The notes beneath the pieces were generated by a model. The model saw nothing but the letters and a program-made list of their open reading frames with translations, searched no databases and had not been told where the DNA came from. A DNA stretch of 64,000 nucleotides, from assembly GCF_040719265.1 (NCBI RefSeq), contig NZ_JBFDAH010000015.1, positions 1-64,000 of the forward strand. Direction: 5' to 3'. Below are positions 26,230 through 36,358 of the stretch, piece after piece. Numbering within the stretch: the stretch's first letter is position 1; every line of letters starts with the position of its first letter. Source of the stretch: Aliikangiella maris (lineage in GTDB: Bacteria > Pseudomonadota > Gammaproteobacteria > Enterobacterales > Kangiellaceae). Both the position numbers and the translations under genes were made by a program.

Positions 26230-28857
26230 TTGAATAACGATTTTGATAAAAAGCTAACTGAGCTTACCAATGAAATCAAGCTGTTACGTGCCCAAAACAC
26301 ACGTTTAGTGGCACAGGCAAAACAATATGCCGAGACCAAAAAATTACAGGATGCGCTATACAAAATTGTTGATATTACCAACTCATCTGAAGATCTTGAC
26401 ACCTACTTCCACCAGTTACACCTTATCGTTAGAGATTTAACTGAAGCGAAAAACTTCTTTATTGCATTAACTAATCAACCCACTCAGACATTGACCTTTC
26501 CTTATTTTGTCGATGAAGATGACCCAACAGGCAGTGTTACCCCCCAGAAAATTTATTCATTTGAAGACTATCGTGGTAGTCCAACCATGGCGGTCATCAA
26601 CTCGGGCAAAATACAACACATCCACCAACAACAATTTGCTCAGTTTGCCTTTCATGGCAAATTACCCGAAGACTGGATAGGCGTACCATTAATACAGAAA
26701 AAAGAGGTGATCGGTGCGTTAGTGGTACAAAGCTATGAAAAAGACTTTAAATATAGCAGTCGCGATGAAAATCTGCTAATTTATGTGTCACAACATATCG
26801 CAACCAGTCTTAGACGCAAGCAAGATTCAGCAGCTTTAAAGCAGGCACATCGGCAGTTAAAAGTGATTAATCAGGAACTTGAAGCACGAGTGTCAGAACG
26901 TACTGAAGAGCTCAAGCAGATTAACCGCCAATTAGCCAAGGAAGTTCAAGAAAGACGTAACAGTGAAAAGGTTCAAAAAGCGCTGTATGAAATTACCGAT
27001 TTAGTCAGTACGTCTTCTAACTTAAACAGTCTGTTTGAAGGCGTTCACCAGGTTATTTCTGAACTGATGTATGCCAAAAATGCAATTATTGCCATTCTGT
27101 CTGACGATCGAAAGCAATTAGACTTTCCTTATTTTGTTGATGAGTTTGATACCGCTCCAGAATCTTATAAGCTTGATCCAGAGCAATTTCATGAATACCC
27201 TTTTTTAACCATGAAGGTTTTAGCAACAGGTAATCCCATTTTAATCAATAATAAAGCAGAGCTGGCGCGAAAAACCGTGGGTACCAAGGCAATTTCCTGG
27301 CTCGGTGTTCCCTTAAAAGATAAAGACAAAACCTTCGGCGTATTTGTCATTCAAAGTTACGATATTAATCATATTCACTATGAGCGAGATTTGTCGATAT
27401 TAAAAACCATAGCCAGTCAAATTTCAACCGCAATTTTACGCAAAGAAGATGCCGATGCACTCAAACAAGCGCATGAATATCTCGAGCATCGAGTCAAAGA
27501 AAGAACCTCCGTTTTAGAAAAAACGATTATCAAACGACGCAAAATTGAAAAACAGCTAGAGCATGAATCACTTCACGACTCACTCACAAAATTACCTAAT
27601 CGTAAATTTCTGGCAGAACAGTTGAAACTGGTACTCAATGGCAGCAAATCCAATCGTGGTTGTGATATTGCCTTACTGTTTTTAGATTTGGATCGATTTA
27701 AAATTATTAATGACAGCTTAGGCCACCATATTGGTGATTTATTTTTAATCGAAGTCTCTAAACGATTACTCTCGTGTATGCGCAATGAAGATATCGTTGT
27801 AAGACTGGGTGGCGATGAGTTTTGTATTTTAATGTTTCAAGTTGACAATGAAAGTATCGCCGTTAGATTAGCAGAAAGGGTGTTATTTCAATTACGCAAA
27901 CCAGTGCTGGTAGAGCAACACTCATTGATTACCAGTGCCAGTATTGGTGTACGCTTAGCAAAAGTAGGTGTGGATGATGCGGTACAAGTCATTGGTGATG
28001 CGGACTCGGCAATGTATCAAGCCAAAAACAATGGTAAAAATCGTTTTTGCTTGTTTGATGCAAATATCAAAAAAATCGTCTCGCAGCGACTCCAGCTAGA
28101 ACAAGATTTGCGAGCAGCCATTGGAACGAATCAGATTACTTTATATTATCAGCCCATCTTCGATATTCACGCCAACCAAGTGGTTGGCACTGAAGCACTG
28201 CTGCGCTGGCGACACCCACAAAAAGGTTATATCAGCCCAGCAGAATTTATTCCAATAGCCGAAGAAACCGGATTAATTCAAGATATTGGAGAGTCTGTGG
28301 TCGATATGGCTTGTACAACATTAAAAGTCTTTTCGGCTTATCCGGAACTAACCGATCTGTACATTAATATTAATGTTTCAGCAATGCAGATTTTATCCCG
28401 TTCGCTGGATGAATATATTCGCAAACAAATTATAAAATACGATGTCAATCCAAATCGGTTAAATGCCGAAATTACCGAGAGCATTTTAATCGAAGACTTT
28501 AAGGCAGCAACTCACTTTGTGCAAGAACTCAAAGCTATCGGTATGAAAATTATTTTAGATGATTTTGGTACGGGTTACTCATCACTGAGCTACCTGCACC
28601 AGTTTCCATTTGATTTAATCAAACTGGATAAATCGTTTATTCAATCAACATCAGACAACAGTAGTAATGTAACGCTGATCGAATCGATTGTCTTTATGGC
28701 CACCAATCTGGGGATTGATGTGGTGGTTGAAGGGATCGAAACGGAACAACAAAAGCAGTTGGCAAAAGCATTAAATTGTAAATTTGGCCAAGGTTATTTA
28801 TTTGCCGAACCGTTGCCCAAAGAAAATCTGATTACCTTAATGCTCAATCATATGTGA
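26230..28857 (+). CDS. cyclic-di-GMP signalling protein: coiled coil, two GAF domains, GGDEF and EAL
   Basis: An 875-residue cytoplasmic protein with no signal peptide or TM helix. After a short coiled coil (residues 1-35) come two GAF-like sensor domains (~40-195 and ~245-400) that resemble each other (FPYFVDE recurs in both), each followed by a coiled-coil linker (RVSERTEELKQI; RVKERTSVLEKT). The GGDEF domain (~445-600) has intact RLGGDEF and an RNED inhibitory site exactly five residues before it. The EAL domain (~620-865) has EALLRW, NAEITESILIEDF and LDDFGTGYSSLSYL. Both enzymatic halves look active. No in-frame ATG exists near the start; TTG 26230 is the most upstream plausible start, without a clear Shine-Dalgarno. 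Confidence 0.9.
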   Translation: MNNDFDKKLTELTNEIKLLRAQNTRLVAQAKQYAETKKLQDALYKIVDITNSSEDLDTYFHQLHLIVRDLTEAKNFFIALTNQPTQTLTFPYFVDEDDPTGSVTPQKIYSFEDYRGSPTMAVINSGKIQHIHQQQFAQFAFHGKLPEDWIGVPLIQKKEVIGALVVQSYEKDFKYSSRDENLLIYVSQHIATSLRRKQDSAALKQAHRQLKVINQELEARVSERTEELKQINRQLAKEVQERRNSEKVQKALYEITDLVSTSSNLNSLFEGVHQVISELMYAKNAIIAILSDDRKQLDFPYFVDEFDTAPESYKLDPEQFHEYPFLTMKVLATGNPILINNKAELARKTVGTKAISWLGVPLKDKDKTFGVFVIQSYDINHIHYERDLSILKTIASQISTAILRKEDADALKQAHEYLEHRVKERTSVLEKTIIKRRKIEKQLEHESLHDSLTKLPNRKFLAEQLKLVLNGSKSNRGCDIALLFLDLDRFKIINDSLGHHIGDLFLIEVSKRLLSCMRNEDIVVRLGGDEFCILMFQVDNESIAVRLAERVLFQLRKPVLVEQHSLITSASIGVRLAKVGVDDAVQVIGDADSAMYQAKNNGKNRFCLFDANIKKIVSQRLQLEQDLRAAIGTNQITLYYQPIFDIHANQVVGTEALLRWRHPQKGYISPAEFIPIAEETGLIQDIGESVVDMACTTLKVFSAYPELTDLYININVSAMQILSRSLDEYIRKQIIKYDVNPNRLNAEITESILIEDFKAATHFVQELKAIGMKIILDDFGTGYSSLSYLHQFPFDLIKLDKSFIQSTSDNSSNVTLIESIVFMATNLGIDVVVEGIETEQQKQLAKALNCKFGQGYLFAEPLPKENLITLMLNHM

Positions 28858-29157
28858 GCGGCTTATTGATAACTTTAATCGATATTTAAATTTATCATTT
28901 AATTTATCATTTAATTTTTTCAGCAAAATCTACACTCATCGTGAATCACTTACTGAAATCACGTTTGAATCATTCGGCGTTAAATATCATCAGATTCAAC
29001 ATCACTGCTTATATCTCAATTGATTTCGATCAAATCATCAAAACTTAACATAAAGACTTTATAACCTCAGTGTAGAATAATTATGTCTTCCATAAACGTA
29101 TCTGGCAAAGTGAAAAAGCCGACATACCCAATAAGGCGACAAACAAAGGAACCGGTA

Positions 29158-31038
29158 ATGAGTAAGATGACGCTGATTCAACGAGAAAATAATCACCCCA
29201 TTCAATGGCAAGATTTCTTAAAGTCGGGCGACCGAATTTTTATTGGCTCTAATGCCGCGGTTCCTAATCGACTCATGAATCATCTTATTGCCAATAGTGA
29301 GTCTTTTAAAGACATTGAAACCGTGCATATTTTAACCTTGTCCGATAATCTCTGGGCTGCTCCAGCGTATCAATCCCGCTTTAAAGTAAACGCCTTATTT
29401 ATCGGCGGAAAAAATGTCAGAGAAGCCATTGCCGAAGGGCGCGCCGACTATACGCCCTGTTTTTTATCGGAAATCCCCACCTTATTTGAAGAAAATATTT
29501 TACCGCTAAATGTTGCGGTAATTATGGTTAGTCCGCCCGATGAATACGGGTATTGCTCATTGGGCGTAAGTGTCGATATCGTTTCAAGCGCCGTTGAAAA
29601 CGCACGCTATGTTGTCGCACAAATTAATCCGGCAATGCCAAAAACTAATGGACACAGTTTTATTCACATCAATCAGATTTATGCTTTTATGCAAGCAGAA
29701 GAACCACTACCTGAACTACCGGTGCCAGAGCTGGATAAAGTTACAGAACAAATTGGACAGTATGTGGCCATGCTAGTTGAAAATGGTGCGACCCTGCAAT
29801 TAGGTATCGGCAAAATTCCTGACGCTGTTTTGCGTTATTTGATTAATCACAAAGATTTGGGGGTTCACAGTGAAATGATTTCTGACGGTATTATCGATTT
29901 AATGCTTAAAGGTGTCATTAATAATCGCCAGAAAACATTTCACCGAGGTAAAACAATCACCACTTTTTGTATGGGCACAAAACGACTATACGATTTTGTC
30001 AATGGCAATCCACATGTTGAGTTTTATCCATCAAAACATGTTAACTCACCTATTAATATCGCACGAAACAACAATATGATTTCAATTAATAGCGCAATAG
30101 AAGTCGATTTAACTGGTCAAGTGGTTGCCGACTCAATAGGCTATCGATTTTTTAGCGGTATTGGCGGCCAGGTCGATTTTATTCGCGGCGCTTCACTCAG
30201 TCCCGGCGGCAAGCCAATTATTGCGCTCCCTTCCACCACCAAAGATGGCAAAATTTCTAAAATTGTTCCACATCTGACACAAGGAAGTGGCGTTGTCACC
30301 TCGCGAGGCCATGTCCATTATGTGGTCACCGAATATGGTATTGCTTACTTGCGTGGTAAAAGTATTCGAGAACGCGCACTGGAGTTGATTCGAGTTGCTC
30401 ACCCAAAATTTAGAGCGCAATTACTTAAAGAAGTCAGAGCACACTATTGGGTGCCCGAATATCAAGAAAACACTCCAACTTCAGTTCCCGAACTTGGCAG
30501 CGTCGAATTTAAATCTTTTACTTTTAAAAATGAAGCATATCAATTAAGACCACTTAATCCAGCAGATGAACGCAAGCTTCAGGAATTCTTTTATTCACAT
30601 AATAAAGAAACCCTGCTGTCGCGTTACAACAATTATGTTACCCAAATGAGCCGTGAAAAGTCGTGTAACTTAGTCAGCGTGAATCAGCACCGCGATCTGG
30701 CATTGTGCTTTACGCAAAAAGATCATCTTGGTGAAAAAATTCAAGCTGTTGGTCGCTACTATTATATTCCAGCAGATAATAGCTGCGAAGTGGCTTTTGT
30801 TATTCGCGAGTCAAAGCGCGGTCAAGGCATGGCAACGGCACTGCTAAATGAGATGATTACAATTGCTCGGCAAAGAAAGATCGGTAAAATGCTTGCGTTA
30901 GTCCGTACAGATAACATCTCTATGCATCATGTTTTTACAAAACAAGGATTCAAACCAATCGCAAAACCGGATATGAATAATTCGCAAACGAATCCTTTAA
31001 TTTTTGATGATGTATGTTTGCAACTAGTCCTGAACTAA
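29158..31038 (+). CDS. acetyl-CoA hydrolase/CoA-transferase fused to a GNAT acetyltransferase
   Basis: The ATG at 29158 follows AAAGGA at good spacing; the frame extends to 29083 without a better site. Residues ~5-430 form a class I CoA-transferase/acetyl-CoA hydrolase similar to 4-hydroxybutyrate CoA-transferase, with VSPPDEYGYCSLGVSVD, LQLGIGKIPDAV and NSAIEVDLTGQV, which carries the expected catalytic Glu. After a linker, residues ~455-625 are a GNAT N-acetyltransferase domain with RESKRGQGMATALLNEM, the acetyl-CoA binding loop. Fusions of this kind occur in proteobacteria and may self-regulate by lysine acetylation; substrates here are unknown. The gene is followed after about 90 bp by an HDAC-family gene in the same direction, so acetyl transfer and removal may be linked. 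Confidence 0.85.
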   Translation: MSKMTLIQRENNHPIQWQDFLKSGDRIFIGSNAAVPNRLMNHLIANSESFKDIETVHILTLSDNLWAAPAYQSRFKVNALFIGGKNVREAIAEGRADYTPCFLSEIPTLFEENILPLNVAVIMVSPPDEYGYCSLGVSVDIVSSAVENARYVVAQINPAMPKTNGHSFIHINQIYAFMQAEEPLPELPVPELDKVTEQIGQYVAMLVENGATLQLGIGKIPDAVLRYLINHKDLGVHSEMISDGIIDLMLKGVINNRQKTFHRGKTITTFCMGTKRLYDFVNGNPHVEFYPSKHVNSPINIARNNNMISINSAIEVDLTGQVVADSIGYRFFSGIGGQVDFIRGASLSPGGKPIIALPSTTKDGKISKIVPHLTQGSGVVTSRGHVHYVVTEYGIAYLRGKSIRERALELIRVAHPKFRAQLLKEVRAHYWVPEYQENTPTSVPELGSVEFKSFTFKNEAYQLRPLNPADERKLQEFFYSHNKETLLSRYNNYVTQMSREKSCNLVSVNQHRDLALCFTQKDHLGEKIQAVGRYYYIPADNSCEVAFVIRESKRGQGMATALLNEMITIARQRKIGKMLALVRTDNISMHHVFTKQGFKPIAKPDMNNSQTNPLIFDDVCLQLVLN

Positions 31039-31129
31039 GCCAAAATAAATTAACTCTCATCGATTATTAGCTCGGGAAATTCGTTTTGTATAAAATTTCG
31101 AATATTTTACCAACAGCTTGAGGAAATTT

Positions 31130-32056
31130 ATGTCCGTTGGAATCATCAGCCATCCGCAATGCCAATCGCATGATATGGGCGCACACCACCCCGAAAGTCC
31201 TGCACGACTGAGTGTGATTAACGATTATCTTATTATTTCTGGATTGGAAAGTGTTCTCAAACATTACCAAGCAACACCGATCAAACGCGAGTTACTCGAG
31301 CTGGCTCATGACCGTGAATATATCGCCCACATTTTTGACAATGCACCAACCACCGGTCAATATAATTTAGATGGTGATACGTTGATGACACCACACACCT
31401 TGCCTGCCGCCCTACTTGCAGCAGGCGCCGCTGTTAATGGTGTAGACTTGATTATGCAACAGACCCTTACGCAGGTATTTTGTGCTACCCGACCACCGGG
31501 CCACCATGCAACACGTCGTCAGGCAATGGGGTTTTGCCTGTTCAATAATATCGCTATTGCTGCACGCTATGCACAAACCCAACATCATTTAAAACGAGTC
31601 GCTATTTTAGACTTTGATGTTCATCATGGTAACGGCACGCAAGATATCGTGCAGGATTCCGCAGACATTCTTTTGTGTTCCAGTTTTCAGTCACCCTTTT
31701 ATCCTTATAGCGGAACCGAGCCAACTAGCGCCAATATCATTAATTCACCACTGGCTGCTGGAGAAGGCAGCACAGAGTTTCGTGCATTAGTTGAACAACA
31801 CTGGTTACCTGCACTGCACGATTTTAAACCTGAAATGCTTTTTATTTCGGCAGGATTCGATGCGCACATTGAAGATGAAATGGCACAAATCTGCTTGACT
31901 GAAAAAGACTACTATTGGGTCACTCAGCAATTGGTGCAATTTGCCAACACGCATTGCCAACAACGCATCTTATCGGCGCTAGAAGGAGGTTATTCGCTAG
32001 ATGCATTAGGTCGCAGTGTTGTCGCGCATTTAAACGGCTTAATCGATACGGTTTAA
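31130..32056 (+). CDS. histone deacetylase family protein (bacterial class II-like amidohydrolase)
   Basis: A zinc-dependent deacetylase/amidohydrolase of about 308 residues. The signature is complete: HPQCQSHDMGAHHPESPARL near the start, RPPGHHATRRQAMGFCLFNN with the paired catalytic His, AILDFDVHHGNGTQ with zinc ligands, FISAGFDAH with the third ligand, and SALEGGYSLDALG. Relatives act on acetylpolyamines or acetyl-lysine; the substrate cannot be told here. ATG 31130 follows GAGGA at 5 bases; the upstream TTG at 31118 lies within that signal. The preceding gene carries a GNAT acetyltransferase domain, a suggestive pairing. Confidence 0.88.
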   Translation: MSVGIISHPQCQSHDMGAHHPESPARLSVINDYLIISGLESVLKHYQATPIKRELLELAHDREYIAHIFDNAPTTGQYNLDGDTLMTPHTLPAALLAAGAAVNGVDLIMQQTLTQVFCATRPPGHHATRRQAMGFCLFNNIAIAARYAQTQHHLKRVAILDFDVHHGNGTQDIVQDSADILLCSSFQSPFYPYSGTEPTSANIINSPLAAGEGSTEFRALVEQHWLPALHDFKPEMLFISAGFDAHIEDEMAQICLTEKDYYWVTQQLVQFANTHCQQRILSALEGGYSLDALGRSVVAHLNGLIDTV

Positions 32057-32420
32057 TAGATAGCGATGAGTCATCGTACTTTTAAAAAATTATTCGTCTG
32101 TCGATTATTCCGTGGATTTAACTCATTGAATAAATCGCATTGATAGATTTATTCGACATATGTGATTGGGTTTAAACCGTCATTCGTTATACCTGTACCC
32201 CTTGCTATCGGTGACAATCAGCATTTTTTCAATCTCAATCAATCAGTTACAAAAAGAAACAATTTAGTATTTTTTCAATCTTACTCTGCATACCAATTGA
32301 ATTGCAGCTATAGTATTCTTATTTGATTATATTTTCCGATTGACCAGTAGTTGCCAAGTAATAATAACTTTAAGCCTTTAACGACGGTCAAAAACAATAA
32401 ACTAATTACAGGAAATCTCA
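32057..32420. other. gene-free stretch
   Basis: AT-rich DNA upstream of the tricorn-like protease gene. A Shine-Dalgarno-like ACAGGA stands just before ATG 32421. No terminator hairpin or other structure was recognised. Confidence 0.4.
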
Positions 32421-35400
32421 ATGAAACTTCGACTATTAATACCCTTAATATGCGGGTTGAGTGGAACCTTGTCTGCAGCACCTGGTTACTATCGTTCACC
32501 TGACCTCAATAAAGATACCCTGGTATTTACCGCAGAAGGTGATCTTTGGTTATCGCAATTAAACTCGGGTCAGGCAAAGCGTTTGACCACTCACCCAGCA
32601 GAAGAATATCAAGCAGCCATTTCTCCCGACGGCAAATGGGTTGCTTACGCAGCCAATTACGAAGGCCGCATCGAAGCTTATGTCATTCCGATTACAGGTG
32701 GCCTGCCCAAGCGAGTCAGCTTTGAAAACAGCAGCATTCGTGTACAAGGTTGGACGAAAGATGGTCAAGTACTTTTCAGTACCAATAGCCATGTGGGACC
32801 AACAGGTAACTGGACACTAAAACAAGTCGATCCCGATAACTTGAATACCCAAGCAATTCCACTGGCAGATGCTGTCGAGGGTGCGGTTGATAGTAAGGGA
32901 GAATATATATACTTTGTCCAGTTTGGGATGCAAGTTTCGACCGACTCAACCAAAGTTTATCGCGGCGGTGCCGAAGGCGAATTGTGGCGTTATAAACTGA
33001 ATTCAAGCAAAGAAGCCCAACCACTTACCAAAAATCACACTGGCTCGGTACGTATGCCGATGGTCAACAATAGCAAAGTTTATTTTATCAGCGATGCCAG
33101 CGGTAACGATAACATCTGGTCAATGGCATTTGATGGTTCTAACATCAAGCAAGTCACCCAATATAAAGATTGGCCGATTCGCTCTGCTAAAATTGATGGC
33201 AATCAGATTGTTTATCAATTAGGTGCTGATTTAAAAGTACTCGATTTGAGCACCAACAAAAGTCAAATTGTTAATATTGCATTAACTTCTGATTTTCCTA
33301 ACCTTCGAGATAAATGGGTCAAGCAACCACTGACTTATTTAAATGCCTCAAGTTTATCAGGTGATGGAAAAAAAGTTGTCATTACGGCTCGTGGCCGAGT
33401 TGCCATTGCTGGAACCGATGAAGCACGTTTAGTCGAAGTAGCAACTCCAGCGGATTCGCGTACTCGCAATGCCGTTTTAAGCCATGATGGCAAATGGGTT
33501 TATGCGCTGAACGATTCAACCGGTGAAATGGAAATTTGGCAATTTGCTGCCGATGGAAGTAAACAATCTAAGCAGTTAACCGATGACGGTAAAATTTTCC
33601 GCTGGAATCTGCATCCATCACCCGATGGCAAATGGCTGGCTCATGATGATAAATCGGGTAATCTTTGGTTATTAAATTTAAAGTCTGGCAAAAATAAAAA
33701 AATTCTTTCTAAAAATGGCTCAATAAGCCCCTATCAAGATATTGTTTGGTCAAACGATAGTAAATTGATTGCAATTACCCGCAACCGAGACACAGACCAA
33801 CGCAGTCGTATCAGTTTATATTCTTTAGATAATGGCAAAACCACGCTACTGACTTCTGACAAATATGTGTCTTACTCTCCAGCTTTTAGCCCCGATGGCA
33901 ACTGGTTATACTTTTTATCGGCAAGACATTTTAATGCAACACCAGGATCACCTTGGGGAGATCGCAACTTTGGTCCAATGTTTGACCGACGCGCGCTAAT
34001 TTATGCATATGCATTGCGCAAAGATGCAGAGTTTGCCTTTCAAGCACCTACCGAATTAACTCATCAAGCTGCGGCCAATAAAAAAGATGAGGATGACGAT
34101 AAAAAAGACAAGAAAGACAAAAATGTTGTTGACTGGGATGGTTTACAAAATCGCTTGTGGCAAGTGCCTGTCTCGTCTGGCAACTACTATAACCTCGCCG
34201 TTAACGACACTCATATTTTTGTTCAAGACAGTGTTAACGAACCCAATTCAACACCGTCTATCAAATCGATAAAAATTAAACACAATACAAAAGTTAATGA
34301 CTTTGCCAGTGGTGTTGCTTACTATGCATTATCAAATGACGGCAAAAATATGTACGTATTAAAACAAGGTGGCAATAACAGTAATATGTTTATTGTTGCG
34401 GCAGGTGATTCGTTTCCAAAAGATACAACCGATAACAAAGTTCGCACCGCAGGTTGGCAAATGGCAATATCCCCCAAGCAAGAATGGAAACAATTATTTC
34501 ATGATGCGTGGTTAATGCACCGAGATTATATGTTCGATGCAAACATGCGTGGTTTAGACTGGAAGCAAGTTAAGAAAAAGTATGAACCACTGTTAGATCG
34601 CATAACAGATCGTTACGAACTTAACGATATTTTCAAACAAATGATGGGAGAGCTTAATGCCCTTCACTCTCAAGTCAGAGGCGGTGATGTTGCCCATGCA
34701 GACAATCAACCTGCACCAGGTTTGCTAGGCGCAAATTTGCAACAAACCTCTAAAGGCGTGGTTATCGAAAATATTTACTCTCACGAATTTGAATTACCAT
34801 CAAGTGCTGCGCCCTTGAGAAAACCGGGGGTAGATGCTCGCGAAAAAGACGTGATTGTATCGATTAACGGTATCAAAACACCAACCATTAACGCGGTTAA
34901 CATGGCACTAATGAATCAATCAGGCAAACAAGTTCTGTTAACCCTGAAACGCGGCAGCAAAACTCACGATACAGTTGTTGTTCCTGGTACGGTACGTGAC
35001 GAATATGGCTTACGTTACAATGACTGGATACACAGTAACCGCCAAAAAGTTGAGAAGTCTTCTGATGATATTGGCTACTTGCATGTTTACGCAATGGGAC
35101 CGAATGATATTGCCGCATTTGCGCGCGAATTTTACGCTAACTTTAATAAACAAGGATTAATTATTGATGTTCGTCGTAATCGCGGAGGCAATATTGACGC
35201 CTGGCTGCTTGAAAAATTACTGAAGCGCGCCTGGATGTTCTGGCAGACTCGAGGCGATAGTGCTTATACCAATATGCATCAAGCATTTAGAGGACACTTA
35301 GTGGTTCTGGCTGACCAGTTTACCTACTCTGACGGAGAAACGTTCACTGCGGGTATCAAAGCCCTTAATCTGGCGCCAGTCATCGGTAAAAGAACCGCCG

Positions 35401-35696
35401 GAGCTGGTGTGTGGTTGCGCGATGCCAATCGACTCTCAGATGGTGGTATGGCACGAGTTGCCGAGTTCCCTCAATATTCTTTAGATGGCCGCTGGCTGGT
35501 TGAAGGACACGGTGTCGAACCCACCATAGAAGTTGATAATCTACCTCACGCCACTTTTAAAGGTAAAGATGCTCAGTTGGAAGCAGCAATTGATTATTTA
35601 AAGAAAAAGTTAAAATCATTACCCGTTCCAACACTGAACAAAAAAGGTGATTTTCCAGACGCTAACACACCTGCCGAAGATATTTTAAAGAAATAA
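32421..35696 (+). CDS. exported tricorn-like protease (S41 family with beta-propellers and PDZ)
   Basis: A 1,091-residue serine peptidase of the tricorn-homologue type, exported through an N-terminal signal peptide (MKLRLLIPLICGLSGTLSAA). Residues ~25-670 form WD/PD40-like propeller blades (AISPDGKWVAY, PSPDGKWLAHDD, SPDGNWLYFLSA). A Lys/Asp-rich stretch (KKDEDDDKKDKKDK) near 555-570 is a loop insert. The tricorn C1-like helical domain (~690-760) contains ELNALHSQVRGG with the expected catalytic His. A PDZ domain spans ~770-860. The S41 core (~880-1060) has VRRNRGGNIDAWLLE and FTYSDGETFTAG with the nucleophile Ser. It likely trims peptides in the periplasm. A strong terminator follows. Confidence 0.9.
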   Translation: MKLRLLIPLICGLSGTLSAAPGYYRSPDLNKDTLVFTAEGDLWLSQLNSGQAKRLTTHPAEEYQAAISPDGKWVAYAANYEGRIEAYVIPITGGLPKRVSFENSSIRVQGWTKDGQVLFSTNSHVGPTGNWTLKQVDPDNLNTQAIPLADAVEGAVDSKGEYIYFVQFGMQVSTDSTKVYRGGAEGELWRYKLNSSKEAQPLTKNHTGSVRMPMVNNSKVYFISDASGNDNIWSMAFDGSNIKQVTQYKDWPIRSAKIDGNQIVYQLGADLKVLDLSTNKSQIVNIALTSDFPNLRDKWVKQPLTYLNASSLSGDGKKVVITARGRVAIAGTDEARLVEVATPADSRTRNAVLSHDGKWVYALNDSTGEMEIWQFAADGSKQSKQLTDDGKIFRWNLHPSPDGKWLAHDDKSGNLWLLNLKSGKNKKILSKNGSISPYQDIVWSNDSKLIAITRNRDTDQRSRISLYSLDNGKTTLLTSDKYVSYSPAFSPDGNWLYFLSARHFNATPGSPWGDRNFGPMFDRRALIYAYALRKDAEFAFQAPTELTHQAAANKKDEDDDKKDKKDKNVVDWDGLQNRLWQVPVSSGNYYNLAVNDTHIFVQDSVNEPNSTPSIKSIKIKHNTKVNDFASGVAYYALSNDGKNMYVLKQGGNNSNMFIVAAGDSFPKDTTDNKVRTAGWQMAISPKQEWKQLFHDAWLMHRDYMFDANMRGLDWKQVKKKYEPLLDRITDRYELNDIFKQMMGELNALHSQVRGGDVAHADNQPAPGLLGANLQQTSKGVVIENIYSHEFELPSSAAPLRKPGVDAREKDVIVSINGIKTPTINAVNMALMNQSGKQVLLTLKRGSKTHDTVVVPGTVRDEYGLRYNDWIHSNRQKVEKSSDDIGYLHVYAMGPNDIAAFAREFYANFNKQGLIIDVRRNRGGNIDAWLLEKLLKRAWMFWQTRGDSAYTNMHQAFRGHLVVLADQFTYSDGETFTAGIKALNLAPVIGKRTAGAGVWLRDANRLSDGGMARVAEFPQYSLDGRWLVEGHGVEPTIEVDNLPHATFKGKDAQLEAAIDYLKKKLKSLPVPTLNKKGDFPDANTPAEDILKK

Positions 35697-35717
35697 TTCT
35701 TTAACCTGTCCAACCCG

Positions 35718-35747
35718 AAAAGCGCGATAAACATCGCGCTTTTTTTA
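35718..35747 (+). terminator. terminator of the tricorn-like protease gene
   Basis: AAAAGCGCGAT and ATCGCGCTTTT pair over 11 bp around a 4-base loop, followed by further T residues, 20 bp past the stop. Confidence 0.9.
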
Positions 35748-36358
35748 TGCAAAATAATTTTGACTCAGTTGTATTTCAATTGAATAACACGATAAAAATC
35801 CGAGCAATCTTTCAATATTCTTAATTATCTCAAGTTGTTTTACAAAGTGAGGAAAAGAGTCTAACTATCGTTATCATCCAGCTCAAATAATAGATATTAG
35901 AATCGGACGCTACGGATTTTTAACTACACTGATATTGACTCATACATTATGGCAGCCTGGCGCAACTAAGAAACTAAGAAACTGATTTTTAATGAATAAA
36001 TCATTAACTCATAGGTGTTAAGGTCTGAGAATATCGCCCAGTAAATTATTTTTTGTTATAATATGCGCCGAAAATTACCGTGAAAAAAAATATCACTCAC
36101 GGAATAAATGAATAAAATCACATGAATTATTGATAATTTTTTTAATTTAATTCGCCTAAAATGCCATTAAATAACAAATTATCTGTTTAAAGCAATGCAC
36201 TCAATAGCGTTAATTCAGGTGCGAAATAGTTAACTTAGGTACGAAGATTTTAAGGTGTGAAATTTTACTTATAAAAATAGAATTATTTCACCGTATAAAA
36301 TTTATAGTGGTTGTTCGGATACAGTGCCAATAAACTGGCCATTGAAAGAAGGTATACA
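35748..36358. other. gene-free stretch upstream of icmF
   Basis: 611 bp without a coding frame. It holds short direct repeats (AACTAAGAAACTAAGAAACTG near 35966) and presumably the icmF promoter. AAGG at 36350 serves as the icmF Shine-Dalgarno. No cobalamin riboswitch motif was seen here. Confidence 0.4.

Noticed and set aside
26230..28857. Degenerate (enzymatically dead) GGDEF or EAL domain
   Set aside because: Both GGDEF and EAL signature motifs, the RxxD inhibitory site and DDFGTGYSS are intact.
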